Assembly (NCBI RefSeq): GCF_005502465.1
Contig: NZ_SCOT01000004.1
Location: forward strand, 123,501 to 187,500
DNA from: Sphingopyxis sp. L1A2A
GTDB lineage: Bacteria > Pseudomonadota > Alphaproteobacteria > Sphingomonadales > Sphingomonadaceae
DNA: 64,000 nucleotides
Direction of reading: 5' to 3'
Part shown: piece by piece, positions 43,098 to 52,274 of the stretch
How positions within the stretch are numbered: the stretch's first letter is position 1
Layout: each line of letters begins with the position of its first letter
Position numbers and translations under genes: made by a program
The notes under the pieces: generated by a model
Told to the model about the DNA's origin: nothing
The model's database searches: none
Seen by the model: the letters and a program-made list of their open reading frames with translations, nothing else

Positions 43098-43269
43098 CCC
43101 CTTGATGGGGGAGGCAGCGAGACTTGCCAGCTTGCTGGCTAGTCGCAGCGGTGGGGGTGCGGTGTCGGCTTGATGCGGCGATGCCGTGACGCGCCATCAC
43201 CCCCATCCCACTGCGCCTAGCGCCTGAAGGCGCAAGGCTGCGTATCCTTCCCCCATCGAGGGGGAAGGG
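43098..43269. repeat. Intergenic inverted repeat, family C copy 1 (172 bp)
   Basis: Left arm GATGGGGGAGGCAGCGAGAC and a GGTGGGGGTG box return as near-complement in the right half, which ends ATCGAGGGGGAAGG. A closely related copy lies at 52095-52273. The element sits between hisF and the antiporter gene. Confidence 0.75.
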
Positions 43270-43272
43270 GTG

Positions 43273-44037
43273 TCAGTGCGACCGCACGGGCAATCCGGCC
43301 GCGGCGAGCCGCACATGGGCATCGGCGATCGTCGCTTCGCCGAAGTGGAAGATGCTGGCGGCGAGGACCGCGCTCGCCCCGCCCTCGACCACCCCCGCGA
43401 CCAGATGGTCGAGATTGCCGACCCCGCCGCTCGCGATCACTGGCACGCTGACCGCATCGGCGATCGCACGGGTGAGCGCGAGGTCATAACCGTCGCGGGT
43501 GCCGTCGCGGTCCATGCTGGTGACGAGCAATTCGCCCGCGCCCAGGGTGGCGAGCCGAACGGCATGTTCCAGCGCATCGATCCCGGTGGGTGTCCGCCCG
43601 CCATGGGTGAAGATTTCCCACCGGCCGTCTGCGACGCGACGTGCATCGATACTACCCACCGCGCACTGGCTGCCGAAGCGGTCGGCGATGTCGGCGACGA
43701 GTTCGGGACGCGCGACCGCGGCGCTGTTCACCGCGACCTTGTCGGCGCCTGCGAGCAGCAGCGCGCGCGCGTCGTCGGCGCTGCGCACGCCGCCGCCGAC
43801 GGTCAGCGGCATGAAGCAGACCTCGGCGGTGCGGCTGACCATGTCGAGCAAGGTGCCGCGCCCCTGATGGCTGGCGCTGATGTCGAGGAAGCACAGCTCG
43901 TCGGCGCCCGCGGCGTCATAGGCGCGCGCCGCCTCGACCGGGTCGCCGGCATCGCGCAGATCGACGAAATTGACCCCCTTGACGACGCGGCCGTCGGCGA
44001 CGTCGAGGCAGGGGATGACGCGGACGCGGACGGTCAT
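43273..44037 (-). CDS. hisF: Imidazole glycerol phosphate synthase, cyclase subunit
   Basis: This 254-aa TIM-barrel protein has the HisF signatures: [19 protein letters not shown] at the first strand, with the catalytic Asp in [20 protein letters not shown] phosphate binding in the middle (LTVGGGVRS); and the second catalytic Asp in [11 protein letters not shown]. It condenses the product of HisA with ammonia supplied by HisH. ATG 44037 gives the family length. It is the last of four his genes in the order hisB, hisH, hisA, hisF. It is separated from hisA by a 91-bp repeat, which may reduce read-through. Confidence 0.95.
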   Translation of the reverse strand: MTVRVRVIPCLDVADGRVVKGVNFVDLRDAGDPVEAARAYDAAGADELCFLDISASHQGRGTLLDMVSRTAEVCFMPLTVGGGVRSADDARALLLAGADKVAVNSAAVARPELVADIADRFGSQCAVGSIDARRVADGRWEIFTHGGRTPTGIDALEHAVRLATLGAGELLVTSMDRDGTRDGYDLALTRAIADAVSVPVIASGGVGNLDHLVAGVVEGGASAVLAASIFHFGEATIADAHVRLAAAGLPVRSH

Positions 44038-44050
44038 GCGGACACCCTTT

Positions 44051-44141
44051 CCTGTTCCCCGGCGAACGCCGGGGCCCAGGGCGTAATCACGCAACGCAGG
44101 TTTTGTGGCGCTCTGGGCCCCGGCTTTCGCCGGGGAGCAGG
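44051..44141. repeat. Intergenic inverted repeat, family B copy 1
   Basis: Two short hairpins, CCCCGGCGAACGCCGGGG and CCCCGGCTTTCGCCGGGG, face each other in one 91-bp element. The same layout occurs at 53523-53609. It sits between hisF and hisA and would make a strong structure in their transcript. Confidence 0.8.
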
Positions 44142-44155
44142 ATGGAGATTGCTCA

Positions 44156-44899
44156 TCACCGCCCCGCTGCAATCGCTTCAGCCAAGTCCAGGCGGCCGTC
44201 GTAGAGCGCGCGTCCGGTGATCACGCCTTCGATACCGTCGGCGACATGCGGACGCAGCGCGTGGATGTCGCCCAAGTCAGCGACCCCGCCCGACGCGATC
44301 ACCGGAAGTGCGACCGACCGCGCCAAGGCAACCGTCGCCTCGACATTGCAGCCCTTGAGCAGCCCGTCGCGGCCGACGTCGGTGAACAGCAAAGCTGCAA
44401 CCCCGGCATCCTCGAACCGCCGCGCGAGATCCTCGACCCGCACGTCGGACACGTCGGCCCAACCTTCGGTCGCAACCATGCCGTCGCGAGCATCGACCCC
44501 GACGATGATGCGCCCGGGCAGGTCGCGCGCCGCCGACTTGACGAATTCCGGGTCTTTCAGCGCCGCGGTGCCGATGATCACGCGCTCCACGCCGAGCGCG
44601 AGCCAGCGGTCGACGCCTTCCCGATTACGGATGCCGCCGCCGACCTGCACCCGGCCCGGAAAGGCGGCGATGATGCTTTCGACCGCGGCGCCGTTGACGC
44701 TTTCGCCCGCAAAGGCGCCGTCGAGATCGACGACGTGGAGGTGGCTCGCGCCGGCGGCGGCGAACAGCCGCGCCTGCGCCGCCGGATCATCGCCATAGAC
44801 GGTCGCGCGCGCCATATCGCCTTCGGCCAGCCGCACGACCTGCCCACCCTTGAGGTCGATCGCCGGGAAGATGGTCAGGCCAGAATCTACGGGCGCCAC
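44156..44899 (-). CDS. hisA: ProFAR isomerase (phosphoribosylformimino-AICAR-P isomerase)
   Basis: This 247-aa TIM barrel follows the HisA pattern: [14 protein letters not shown] at the first strand with the catalytic Asp, [29 protein letters not shown] as the phosphate loop, and [14 protein letters not shown] near the end. The enzyme converts ProFAR to PRFAR in histidine synthesis. Its start overlaps the hisH stop by 13 bp. The start at 44899 ([15 protein letters not shown]) has an N-terminal extension of about 8 residues before the conserved barrel. Confidence 0.95.
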   Translation of the reverse strand: MAPVDSGLTIFPAIDLKGGQVVRLAEGDMARATVYGDDPAAQARLFAAAGASHLHVVDLDGAFAGESVNGAAVESIIAAFPGRVQVGGGIRNREGVDRWLALGVERVIIGTAALKDPEFVKSAARDLPGRIIVGVDARDGMVATEGWADVSDVRVEDLARRFEDAGVAALLFTDVGRDGLLKGCNVEATVALARSVALPVIASGGVADLGDIHALRPHVADGIEGVITGRALYDGRLDLAEAIAAGR

Positions 44900-45495
44900 T
44901 TCAAAAACCTTTCAAGCGTCGCGAGGCCGTAGGCCTGGCTTTTTTCGGGATGATATTGGACGCCGACGATATTGTCCCGCGCCACCGCGGCGGTGAACGT
45001 CGCGCCGTGGGTGCTGGTCGCCGCGACATCGGCGGCATCGGCGAAATGATAACCGTGGAGATAATAGGCCTCGCCCGCCGCGATCACCGGATGCCGCAAA
45101 GTCGGCACGACGTCGTTCCAGCCCATGTGCGGGATGCGCAGCCCCGGCGCGGGGGCAAAGGCGCGAACGGTGCCGCCGATCCAGCCAAGGCCCTTGTGCG
45201 TGCCATGCTCCTCGCCCGCGTCGGCGAGCAATTGCATGCCGACGCAGATGCCGAGGAACGGCGCGCCATCGCCCCGCACGCGGCGCTCCATCGCTTCAAT
45301 CAATCCGTCGATGGCGGACAGCCCGTTCATGCACGCGGCAAAAGCGCCGACGCCCGGCAGCACGATGCGGTCGGCTTTGGCGACAATATCGGGGTCGGCG
45401 GTGACCACCACGCCATCGGCACCCGCCGCGACGAGCGCATTATGCACCGAGCGAAGATTGCCCGCGCCATAGTCGATCAGGGCAATGGCGGTCAT
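44887..45495 (-). CDS. hisH: Imidazole glycerol phosphate synthase, glutaminase subunit
   Basis: This 202-aa class-I glutamine amidotransferase has the [12 protein letters not shown] nucleotide-like start, the nucleophile elbow [11 protein letters not shown] and the [18 protein letters not shown]is-Glu region, completing the Cys-His-Glu triad. It feeds ammonia to HisF through the barrel. It is flanked by hisB upstream (10-bp gap) and hisA downstream (13-bp overlap), all on the same strand. Confidence 0.95.
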   Translation of the reverse strand: MTAIALIDYGAGNLRSVHNALVAAGADGVVVTADPDIVAKADRIVLPGVGAFAACMNGLSAIDGLIEAMERRVRGDGAPFLGICVGMQLLADAGEEHGTHKGLGWIGGTVRAFAPAPGLRIPHMGWNDVVPTLRHPVIAAGEAYYLHGYHFADAADVAATSTHGATFTAAVARDNIVGVQYHPEKSQAYGLATLERFLKWRP

Positions 45496-45505
45496 TGGCT
45501 AGTCC

Positions 45506-46093
45506 TTAGAGGACCCCCTTGGTCGAGGGAATCGCATCGCCCTTGCGCGGGTCGATTTCCACCGCTTGGCGCAGCGCGCGCGCCAGCGCCTTGTACATGC
45601 TTTCGGCAATATGGTGGTTGTTCTCGCCGTACAGCGTCTCGATGTGCAGCGTGATGCCCGCGGTCTGGGCAAAGCTGTGGAACCAGTGCGGGAACATTTC
45701 GGTGTCCATCTCGCCCAGCCGCGGCTGCGAAAAGCCGGATTTGTAAACGCAGTGCGGGCGCCCCGAAATGTCGAGCACGCAGCGCGTCAGCGTTTCGTCC
45801 ATCGGCGCATGCGCTTCGCCATAGCGCGCGATGCCGCGCTTGTCGCCGAGCGCCTTCGCCACCGCTTCGCCGAGCGCGAGCGCGCTATCCTCGACCGTAT
45901 GGTGCTGGTCGATGTGAAGGTCGCCCTTCACCGTCATCGTGATGTCGATCAGCGAATGGCGCGACAATTGCTCGACCATATGATCGAGAAAACCGATGCC
46001 GGTGGACACCGAATAGTCGCCCGTTCCGTCAAGATTGACGGCGATCGCGATGTCGGTTTCCTTGGTCGTGCGCTGGACAGTTGCGGTTCGCAT
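45506..46093 (-). CDS. hisB: Imidazoleglycerol-phosphate dehydratase
   Basis: This 195-aa protein is a monofunctional dehydratase (no phosphatase domain). The paired His-rich manganese motifs are [16 protein letters not shown] and [17 protein letters not shown], and the [20 protein letters not shown] stretch is typical. ATG 46093 ([15 protein letters not shown]) gives the usual length; an ATG at 46114 would add 7 residues. It leads the his set on the minus strand. Confidence 0.95.
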   Translation of the reverse strand: MRTATVQRTTKETDIAIAVNLDGTGDYSVSTGIGFLDHMVEQLSRHSLIDITMTVKGDLHIDQHHTVEDSALALGEAVAKALGDKRGIARYGEAHAPMDETLTRCVLDISGRPHCVYKSGFSQPRLGEMDTEMFPHWFHSFAQTAGITLHIETLYGENNHHIAESMYKALARALRQAVEIDPRKGDAIPSTKGVL

Positions 46094-46202
46094 GGTCTGC
46101 CCCATAGCAGCCACTTTTCGCCATGCAAGGCGACTCTACCCGCCTCGATCCCCCCTTGACCCCCCTTGACCAGCGCGCCGCGGCCGTTCATCCCCCTGCC
46201 CC

Positions 46203-46685
46203 ATGAGTGACGAAGTCCGCGACAGCCTGATTCCCTATGACGAAATCGTGCAGGACGCCCTGCGCGCCGTGGTCGGCCGTGTGCTGCGCCAGGTCGAAGG
46301 CTATGACAGCCTGCCCGGCGAGCATCATTTCTATATCACGTTCAAGACGCAGGCCGCCGGGGTCAACATTCCGGCGCATCTGATCGCCAAATTTCCCGAT
46401 GAAATGACGATCGTGCTGCAGAACCGCTTTTGGGATCTGAAGGTCGCCGCCGATCATTTCAGCGTCGGGCTGTCGTTCAACCAGACGCCCTCGATCCTGA
46501 CCATCCCCTATGCCGCGATCACCGCCTTCGTCGATCCGTCGGTCGATTTCGGGCTGCAGTTCCAGGTCAGCGACGACGATGCCGCCCAGCCCGAACCGCA
46601 TGACGAGGCCGACAACGACCGCCCCGAGACGATCAGCGATGACGGGTCCAACGTCGTGACGGTGGATTTCGGCAAGCGGAAATAA
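46203..46685 (+). CDS. sspB: SspB-type ClpXP specificity factor
   Basis: This 160-aa protein matches the alphaproteobacterial SspB family, which brings ssrA-tagged peptides to ClpXP. It starts DSLIPYDEIVQDALRAVVGRVLRQVEG; the substrate-binding core reads HHFYITFKTQAAGVNIPAHL and FPDEMTIVLQNRFWDLKV; and it ends in a flexible acidic linker with the ClpX-binding hydrophobic tail VVTVDFGKRK. A 264-bp MITE-like element starts 2 nt after its stop codon. Confidence 0.92.
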   Translation: MSDEVRDSLIPYDEIVQDALRAVVGRVLRQVEGYDSLPGEHHFYITFKTQAAGVNIPAHLIAKFPDEMTIVLQNRFWDLKVAADHFSVGLSFNQTPSILTIPYAAITAFVDPSVDFGLQFQVSDDDAAQPEPHDEADNDRPETISDDGSNVVTVDFGKRK

Positions 46686-46686
46686 G

Positions 46687-46950
46687 GGGCCAGACTCCGC
46701 CCGTAACGCCTTCGAGGTTTGAGGCGATTTGGTTCAGGGCGAGGAAGCGAGGCGCAGGCATATGAATATATTCCAAGGCTCGCTGACGCGGCCATGGACA
46801 AAATCGGTCAAATCCCGAAGGGACGCCGAAATGGCTTCGATCTCGGGTTTGTGTGGTCTTGCGGTTAGAACCACTAGCCGCTGCGGCCACACAAACCCGA
46901 TATCTTCGCCATTTCGACGCCTCGAAGGCGTTACGGGCGGAGTCTGGCCC
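46687..46950. mobile_element. 264-bp MITE-like element with perfect 31-bp terminal inverted repeats
   Basis: The first 31 bp (46687-46717, beginning GGGCCAGACTCCGCCC) return as exact complement at 46920-46950. Inside, a second inverted repeat of about 35 bp (containing CGGGTTTGTGTGG) frames a loop, so most of the element can fold into one long hairpin with a bulge of about 100 bp on the left arm. No reading frame for a transposase exists. It begins 2 nt after sspB and ends 2 nt before the next start codon. No clear target duplication is visible. Confidence 0.8.
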
Positions 46951-46952
46951 TG

Positions 46953-47264
46953 ATGGCGCCGCCATGGCCCCCCAGCCGGTTCTGGCAATATTGGGCACTC
47001 GCGGGGATGCTGGTCCTGACCGCCGCCTTTTGGTGGAGCGTCGAGGGTTATAGCCTGTTCGAGGAAGCCACCTCGCGCGGCCAGATCGCCGACGGATTGC
47101 TGCGTTTCAGCCTGATGATCCTCACCCCCGCGCTCGTCCTGGTCTGGCTGATCGCCGCCTGGCTGCGCCGCCGGGTCGGCGAAACCGGATATTGGCAGTT
47201 GCTCGGTCTGGTCGCGATGATCTGGACGGGTTCGGTGCTGGTGACGCGGATGCTGGTAGGATGA
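46953..47264 (+). CDS. Small three-helix membrane protein
   Basis: This 103-aa protein has three hydrophobic segments ([61 protein letters not shown]). Its stop overlaps the fumC start (ATGA), so it is translated with fumC. Its only ATG is 2 nt after the terminal repeat of the MITE-like element, and the best ribosome-binding sequence (CGGAG, 46938-46942) is inside that repeat. The function is unknown. Confidence 0.75.
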   Translation: MAPPWPPSRFWQYWALAGMLVLTAAFWWSVEGYSLFEEATSRGQIADGLLRFSLMILTPALVLVWLIAAWLRRRVGETGYWQLLGLVAMIWTGSVLVTRMLVG

Positions 47265-48676
47265 GCGGAACGCGGACCGAGACCGACAGCATCGGCGCGA
47301 TCGAGGTTCCGGCCGACGCCTATTGGGGCGCCCAGACCGAGCGCAGCCGCCACAATTTCGCCTTTCCGGCACATGAGCGCATGCCGCTGCCGATCGTCCA
47401 TGGCCTGGCGCGAATCAAGGCCGCAGCGGCGCGGGTCAACCGCGCGCATGGGCTCGACGCCGGACTGGCCGATGCCATCGCCGCCGCCGCCGATGCCGTC
47501 GCGGCCGGGCAATATGACGATCAGTTCCCGCTCGCCATCTGGCAGACGGGCAGCGGCACCCAGTCGAACATGAACGCCAACGAGGTGATTGCGGGGATCG
47601 CTAACGAGGCGCTCGCCGGAACCCGCGGCGGCAAGGCGCCGGTCCACCCCAACGACCATGTCAACATGGGCCAGTCGTCGAACGACAGTTTCCCGACCGC
47701 AATCCATGTCGCGGTGGCGGTCGAAACCACGGCAAGGCTGCTGCCCGCGCTGATCACGCTGACCGATGCGCTGGCGGCAAAAGTCGCAGCGTGGGCCGAC
47801 ATCGTCAAGATCGGCCGCACCCATTTGCAGGACGCGACGCCGCTGACGCTGGGGCAGGAGTTTTCGGGCTATGCCCAGCAGCTCATCGCGTGCCGCGCGC
47901 GGATCGAGGGCGCGCTGGCGCATAATATCAACAAGCTGGCCCAAGGCGGCACCGCGGTCGGCACCGGACTCAACGCGCCGGCGGGATTCGACGTCGCGAT
48001 GGCAGCCGAGCTCAGCCGCACGACCGGGATCGCCTTTGAACCGGCGCGCAATAAGTTCGAGGCGCTGGGCTCAAACGACGGGCTCGTGTTTTTCTCGGGC
48101 GCACTGAACACGCTCGCGGTCGCGCTGACCAAAATCGCCAATGACATCCGGCTACTCGGATCGGGGCCGCGCGCCGGGCTGGGCGAGCTCGACCTGCCCG
48201 CCAACGAGCCCGGCAGCTCGATCATGCCGGGCAAGGTCAATCCGACCCAGTGCGAGATGCTGACGATGGTCGCGGGCCAAGTGATCGGCAACCATCAGGC
48301 GGTAACCGTCGGCGGGATGCAGGGGCATCTTGAACTCAATGTTTTCAAGCCGCTGATCGGCGCCAATGTGCTGCGCTCGATCGAGCTGCTGAGCATCGGC
48401 ATGGCGGGGTTTACCCAGCATTGCGTCACCGGCCTTGAACCCAATCGTGCCCGCATCGACGAGCTGATGAACCGCTCGCTGATGCTCGTCACGGCGCTTG
48501 CGCCCGAAATCGGTTATGACCGGGCGGCAAAGATCGCCAAGCACGCGCACGAAACAGGAACCACGCTGAAGGACGCGGCGCTGGCGCTCAGCTATGTCGA
48601 TGCCGCGACGTTTGACCGGCTGGTCGATCCGCGGACGATGCTGGGGCCGGAACCCAACCCCCCGTCCGCGGATTGA
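47261..48676 (+). CDS. fumC: Class II fumarate hydratase
   Basis: This 471-aa protein converts fumarate to malate in the TCA cycle. The signature [16 protein letters not shown] is present, as are the N-terminal TERSRHNF substrate site, [14 protein letters not shown] and the [19 protein letters not shown] region. Length and start ([19 protein letters not shown]) fit the class II (iron-independent) family. It is coupled to the upstream small membrane protein by a 4-nt overlap and is followed by a gene of unknown role with its own ribosome site. Confidence 0.95.
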   Translation: MSGTRTETDSIGAIEVPADAYWGAQTERSRHNFAFPAHERMPLPIVHGLARIKAAAARVNRAHGLDAGLADAIAAAADAVAAGQYDDQFPLAIWQTGSGTQSNMNANEVIAGIANEALAGTRGGKAPVHPNDHVNMGQSSNDSFPTAIHVAVAVETTARLLPALITLTDALAAKVAAWADIVKIGRTHLQDATPLTLGQEFSGYAQQLIACRARIEGALAHNINKLAQGGTAVGTGLNAPAGFDVAMAAELSRTTGIAFEPARNKFEALGSNDGLVFFSGALNTLAVALTKIANDIRLLGSGPRAGLGELDLPANEPGSSIMPGKVNPTQCEMLTMVAGQVIGNHQAVTVGGMQGHLELNVFKPLIGANVLRSIELLSIGMAGFTQHCVTGLEPNRARIDELMNRSLMLVTALAPEIGYDRAAKIAKHAHETGTTLKDAALALSYVDAATFDRLVDPRTMLGPEPNPPSAD

Positions 48677-48693
48677 TACGGGCAGAAGGAGAC

Positions 48694-49065
48694 ATGGGCA
48701 TGATTGGCAGGATCGTTGGCGGTGTGCTGGGCAGCGCAATCGGCAAGCAAAAGGGCAATCACCCCGTCGCGGGCGCCGTGATCGGCGCGGGCGCGCTGTT
48801 CGCGGCACGGCGGCTGTTTCCGCAGCGCTATGCCGCCATGGCGGCGTGGGCGGCGGCGGGCTATCTGACCAAGAAATGGGCCGAACGCGCCGAAGCGCGC
48901 CAAGCCGCGGAAAAGGCGCATGCGATCGATCCGCAGCTGGCGCAGGCGGGCGTGGTCGATAGCTATGCCGGTACCGCAGACCTTGCCCCCGACGGCCAGA
49001 CGATGGGCGATGCATTGCCACCCGCGATCCCGCTCGACGATCAGCGGCCGACCGCCCTCCACTGA
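48694..49065 (+). CDS. Hypothetical glycine-zipper-like protein (123 aa)
   Basis: ATG 48694 follows AGAAGGA. The N-terminus MGMIGRIVGGVLGSAIGKQK and GAVIGAGALFAARRLFPQRY look like glycine-zipper segments that could insert in a membrane, followed by an alanine-rich hydrophilic half. No family is recognised. It is 17 nt downstream of fumC and probably on the same transcript. Confidence 0.6.
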   Translation: MGMIGRIVGGVLGSAIGKQKGNHPVAGAVIGAGALFAARRLFPQRYAAMAAWAAAGYLTKKWAERAEARQAAEKAHAIDPQLAQAGVVDSYAGTADLAPDGQTMGDALPPAIPLDDQRPTALH

Positions 49066-49100
49066 CGATGAACCGGTACCTTGCCATCGTCACCGCCGAC

Positions 49101-49120
49101 TGTATTGCGTAGGCAACACA
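49101..49120. promoter_or_regulatory. Operator-like palindrome before the serine hydrolase
   Basis: TGTATTGCGTAGGCAACACA has 7 of 8 paired bases per arm around a 4-nt centre. It lies 18 bp upstream of the start codon. Its binding protein is unknown. Confidence 0.4.
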
Positions 49121-49138
49121 CGGACGGGGAAGTCACAG

Positions 49139-50707
49139 ATGGTACGGAATGAATGGGTTTGGGCGGTGCTGGCCAGCATCGCGGTCGGCAGCGCCTGTCC
49201 GGTCGCCGCGCAGACTGGCGACGCTGGACCGGTCGTAGCCGCCCCCGGTCCAGCGACGCAGGATCAGGCTTTCGCCGCCGACTTCGAGCGCTTCCTTGAT
49301 CAGGCGATGGCCCGCTTCCCCTCCATGCCCGCAATTTCGGTCGCGATTGTCCATCGCGGCGTTCCGGTGTTCGTCAAAACCAAGGGCCGCGCGGACATCG
49401 AAGCGGGCATCGCTGCGACCCCCGACACGCCCTTCTATATCGCTTCTTCGACAAAAAGCTTTGTTGGTACCGCCTTTGCCCTGCTCGACGCGCGCGGGAC
49501 GATCGACCTCGACTGGACGATGCGTGAACTGGCGCCCGACGTCGTTTTCGCGCCGCAGATTGCCGCCGACAAAATCACGCTGCGCGACCTGCTCGCGCAC
49601 CGCCACGGCCTCGTGGGTGACGCGATGGCATTCCGGCTCGCCTATAGCGGCGATTACGACGCGGCGACGCTGTCGCGGCTGCTGGCGCAGATCAAAGCCG
49701 ATCCCGAAACCCCGTTCGGAACCTTCCGCTATGGCAATATCGGGTACAATATCGCCGCGCTGCTGATCGAGCGGCGCACCGGGAGACGCTGGCAGGATAT
49801 TGTGCAGAACGAACTGCTCGCGCCGCTCGCAATGACCGAAACGCTGACCGAAGGGCTCGCCCACCGCAGCGGACCGCCGGTTGCGGCACCCTATCGCAGC
49901 GCCGAGCGCCTGTATCTGGTCAAGGACGACCGTACGATGCACGCAGCGGGTGGCATGTACGCCAGCGCCAACGATATGGCGCGCTGGCTGGCGCTGCAGC
50001 TTGCGGACGAAGGCGAACTGGCGCAGGCCGCCGCGGCGGCGCGCGCGCCGGTGGCGACGCTCGATGCCAGTTTCGGACCGTTCCGCCGGACCGGCTATGG
50101 ACTGGGATGGTATTCGGGCGCTTACGAAGACACGACGCTTTATCACGCCTTCGGTTCGTTCGTCGGCGCGCGCGCGCATGTTTCGGTGCTGCCCGCTGCG
50201 GGGCTGGGGGTTGCAGTGGCGACGAATGACGAAGGCGCGGGGTTTCGGATCGTCGATCTCGCCGCGCTTTATGCCTATGACTGGTATCGGCACGGCGCCG
50301 CGCACGCCGATACCAAAGCGGCCGAGCAGATGGACGCATTTGCGGGTCAATGGGCGAAACAGGTCGAAAAGGTCGCGGCGCAGCGCGCCGAACGCGCCGC
50401 GCGTGTGTCGCAACTGACGTTGCCGCCCGCCGCCTATGCGGGATATTATTGCAACGCCGATTTCGGCACGATCAGCGTCACGCCGCAGGGGGCGCAACTC
50501 GATTTGGCGATGGGGCGCCTGCACGCCCGCAGCGAACCGGGCCCGGCGCCCGACACGGTGCGTGCCGAGCTTATCCCGGGGCAAGGCGAAGAATATCGCT
50601 TTATCGTCACGGGCGGCGTCGCGACGGCGATCGATGCATTCGGCAGCCGGTTCGCCCCCTGCATCGATAGCGCGCAGCAAGCTATTCCCCCGACTGCCAT
50701 TCCTTGA
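49139..50707 (+). CDS. Serine hydrolase, class C beta-lactamase fold, secreted
   Basis: This 522-aa protein starts at ATG 49139 after GGGGA and carries a signal peptide (WAVLASIAVGSACPVAAQ). The S-x-x-K pair is in ASSTKSFVGTAF (residues about 101-112) and the Y-x-N is in the RYGNIGYNIAALL segment, as in penicillin-binding-protein-like esterases and class C enzymes. A C-terminal domain of about 130 residues with YYCNADFGTISVTPQGAQ is the usual DUF3471-type tail. Its role may be peptide or ester hydrolysis; antibiotic resistance is not implied. The 3' end overlaps the convergent DUF2585 gene by 26 bp. Confidence 0.88.
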   Translation: MVRNEWVWAVLASIAVGSACPVAAQTGDAGPVVAAPGPATQDQAFAADFERFLDQAMARFPSMPAISVAIVHRGVPVFVKTKGRADIEAGIAATPDTPFYIASSTKSFVGTAFALLDARGTIDLDWTMRELAPDVVFAPQIAADKITLRDLLAHRHGLVGDAMAFRLAYSGDYDAATLSRLLAQIKADPETPFGTFRYGNIGYNIAALLIERRTGRRWQDIVQNELLAPLAMTETLTEGLAHRSGPPVAAPYRSAERLYLVKDDRTMHAAGGMYASANDMARWLALQLADEGELAQAAAAARAPVATLDASFGPFRRTGYGLGWYSGAYEDTTLYHAFGSFVGARAHVSVLPAAGLGVAVATNDEGAGFRIVDLAALYAYDWYRHGAAHADTKAAEQMDAFAGQWAKQVEKVAAQRAERAARVSQLTLPPAAYAGYYCNADFGTISVTPQGAQLDLAMGRLHARSEPGPAPDTVRAELIPGQGEEYRFIVTGGVATAIDAFGSRFAPCIDSAQQAIPPTAIP

Positions 50708-51245
50708 TCGCCTCGATGGGCGAGACCAGCATCAGCACGTTGAGCGTCAGATTGTCGCGGATCGTCCACAGGGTGAACAATTCAAACACAATGGCGATGG
50801 CGACGGTGATCCACCAGCGCATCCGGCTCGCGGCCAGAAAACCCGCGATCATGAACAGCGCGTCGCTGACCGAATTGAGGATCGAATCGCCGCTGTAGCC
50901 GAACGCCATCGTCACCTCGCGATAGCGATCGATGATGATCGGCGAATTTTCGAGGATTTCCCACGCCGCTTCGATTCCGATCGCCAGCGCCAGGGCGACC
51001 CACAAGGGCTGCCGCGGCAGCAACCAGCGGCCAAGACCGTAGAAGATGAAGCCGTGGATGATGTGGCTGAAACTGTACCAGTCCGAAATCTGCTGGCTGT
51101 TCTGGTTCGACTGGACGGTGCCGTGCCACAGGCTGATCGTGCCGCACGGGCAGATCGGCGGGCGGCCCATCGCGAACAGGATGGCGGTGAACACCGTCAG
51201 CAGCGCCGCGGCGACCAGCCAACCCTTGCGCGAAATTCCTGCCAT
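50682..51245 (-). CDS. DUF2585 family membrane protein
   Basis: This 187-aa protein starts at ATG 51245 after GGGGGCAGGG. It has about four hydrophobic helices and the conserved PPICPCGTISLWHGTVQSNQNSQ block, followed by ISDWYSFSHIIHGFIFYGLG and EAAWEILENSPIIIDRYRE. The family is widespread in alphaproteobacteria and its function is unknown. It converges with the serine hydrolase (26-bp overlap) and is divergent from gmk. Confidence 0.88.
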   Translation of the reverse strand: MAGISRKGWLVAAALLTVFTAILFAMGRPPICPCGTISLWHGTVQSNQNSQQISDWYSFSHIIHGFIFYGLGRWLLPRQPLWVALALAIGIEAAWEILENSPIIIDRYREVTMAFGYSGDSILNSVSDALFMIAGFLAASRMRWWITVAIAIVFELFTLWTIRDNLTLNVLMLVSPIEAIKEWQSGE

Positions 51246-51281
51246 GCCCTGCCCCCTCTTTAAGTTCCACTGACGTGGAAC

Positions 51282-51364
51282 GCCGCACCGGCCCGCTCCC
51301 CCACCCGACCTCCCAAACCAGTTTACCCTGTGGGAGGTCGGGTGGGGGAGCGGGCCGGTGCGGC
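51282..51364. repeat. Perfect 34-bp inverted repeat in the gmk leader
   Basis: The left arm (51282-51315, containing CCCGCTCCCCCACCCGACC) is exactly complementary to 51331-51364, with a 15-nt loop. It is the longest perfect hairpin seen in the window. It lies between the DUF2585 start (51245) and the gmk start (51416), inside the divergent promoter region or the gmk 5' untranslated leader. Confidence 0.85.
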
Positions 51365-51415
51365 ATATCAACATACGACGCTTGACCGCTGGCGCGGCTT
51401 TCGCGAATAGCGGCC

Positions 51416-52078
51416 ATGGCTGAAAGCGTCCACCTCAACCGCCGCGGCGTGTTGTTCGCCCTGTCCTCGCCGTCGGGCGCCGGAAAAACCACGATCTCGA
51501 AAAAGATGCTGGCGAGCGATCCCGACATCGCGCTGTCGATTTCGGCGACGACGCGGCCGATGCGTCCCGGCGAGCAGGACGGCGTCGATTATCATTTCGT
51601 CGATGTCGAAACCTTCAAACAGATGGCCGCCGACGATGAGTTCCTCGAATGGGCGCATGTCTTTGGCCACCGTTACGGCACCCCGCGCGCGCGGGTCGAC
51701 GAGCTGCTCGACGCGGGCAAGGATGTGCTGTTCGACATCGACTGGCAGGGGGCGCAGCAATTGTATCAGGAGGCTGGCCCCGACGTCGTGCGCGTCTTTG
51801 TCCTGCCGCCGACGATGGACGAGCTCGAACGCCGGCTGCGCGCGCGCAAGACCGACAGCGACGAAGTGATCGCCGCGCGCATGGCGCGCGCCGCGAACGA
51901 GATCAGCCACTGGGACGGCTATGATTATGTACTGATCAACGATCAGGTCGACGAATGTTATGGCGAAGTGATGGCAATCCTGCGCGCCGAGCGATTGAAG
52001 CGCCGGCGCCAGATCGGGCTGATCGGCTTTGCCCGCGACCTGATCCGGTCGGTGCCTGAGGCGGATACGTCGCTCTAA
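51416..52078 (+). CDS. gmk: Guanylate kinase
   Basis: This 220-aa enzyme phosphorylates GMP to GDP. The P-loop SSPSGAGKTTISKKM is at residues 18-32, followed by the SATTRPMRPGEQDGVDYHFV GMP-binding segment, FLEWAHVFGHRYGTPRARVDE and DVLFDIDWQGAQQL. The end is typical (YVLINDQVDECYGEVMAILRAERL). The leader carries a perfect 34-bp hairpin, and the gene is divergent from DUF2585. Confidence 0.95.
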   Translation: MAESVHLNRRGVLFALSSPSGAGKTTISKKMLASDPDIALSISATTRPMRPGEQDGVDYHFVDVETFKQMAADDEFLEWAHVFGHRYGTPRARVDELLDAGKDVLFDIDWQGAQQLYQEAGPDVVRVFVLPPTMDELERRLRARKTDSDEVIAARMARAANEISHWDGYDYVLINDQVDECYGEVMAILRAERLKRRRQIGLIGFARDLIRSVPEADTSL

Positions 52079-52094
52079 AACGCCATCGCCCAAT

Positions 52095-52273
52095 CTCCTC
52101 CCCCTCGATGGGGGAGGCAGCGAGACTTACGAACTTGTTCGTTAGTCGCAGCGGTGGGGGTGAGCTCGCGGCCTGACCCCGCGGTGCAATGACGCACCAT
52201 CACCCTCATCCAACTCCGCCTAACCCGCTTCGCGGGCAAGGCTGCGTATCCTTCTCCCATCGAGGGAGAAGGA
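52095..52273. repeat. Intergenic inverted repeat, family C copy 2 (179 bp)
   Basis: It is closely related to the element at 43098-43269: it has the same GATGGGGGAGGCAGCGAGAC start, GTCGCAGCGGTGGGGGTG box and AAGGCTGCGTATCCTTC tail. It sits between gmk and the thioesterase gene, where the two genes converge. Confidence 0.75.
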
Positions 52274-52274
52274 G

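Noticed and set aside
49139..50707. Serine hydrolase as a beta-lactamase resistance gene
   Set aside because: Motifs fit the broad class C/esterase fold, but length, tail domain and context give no support for resistance.
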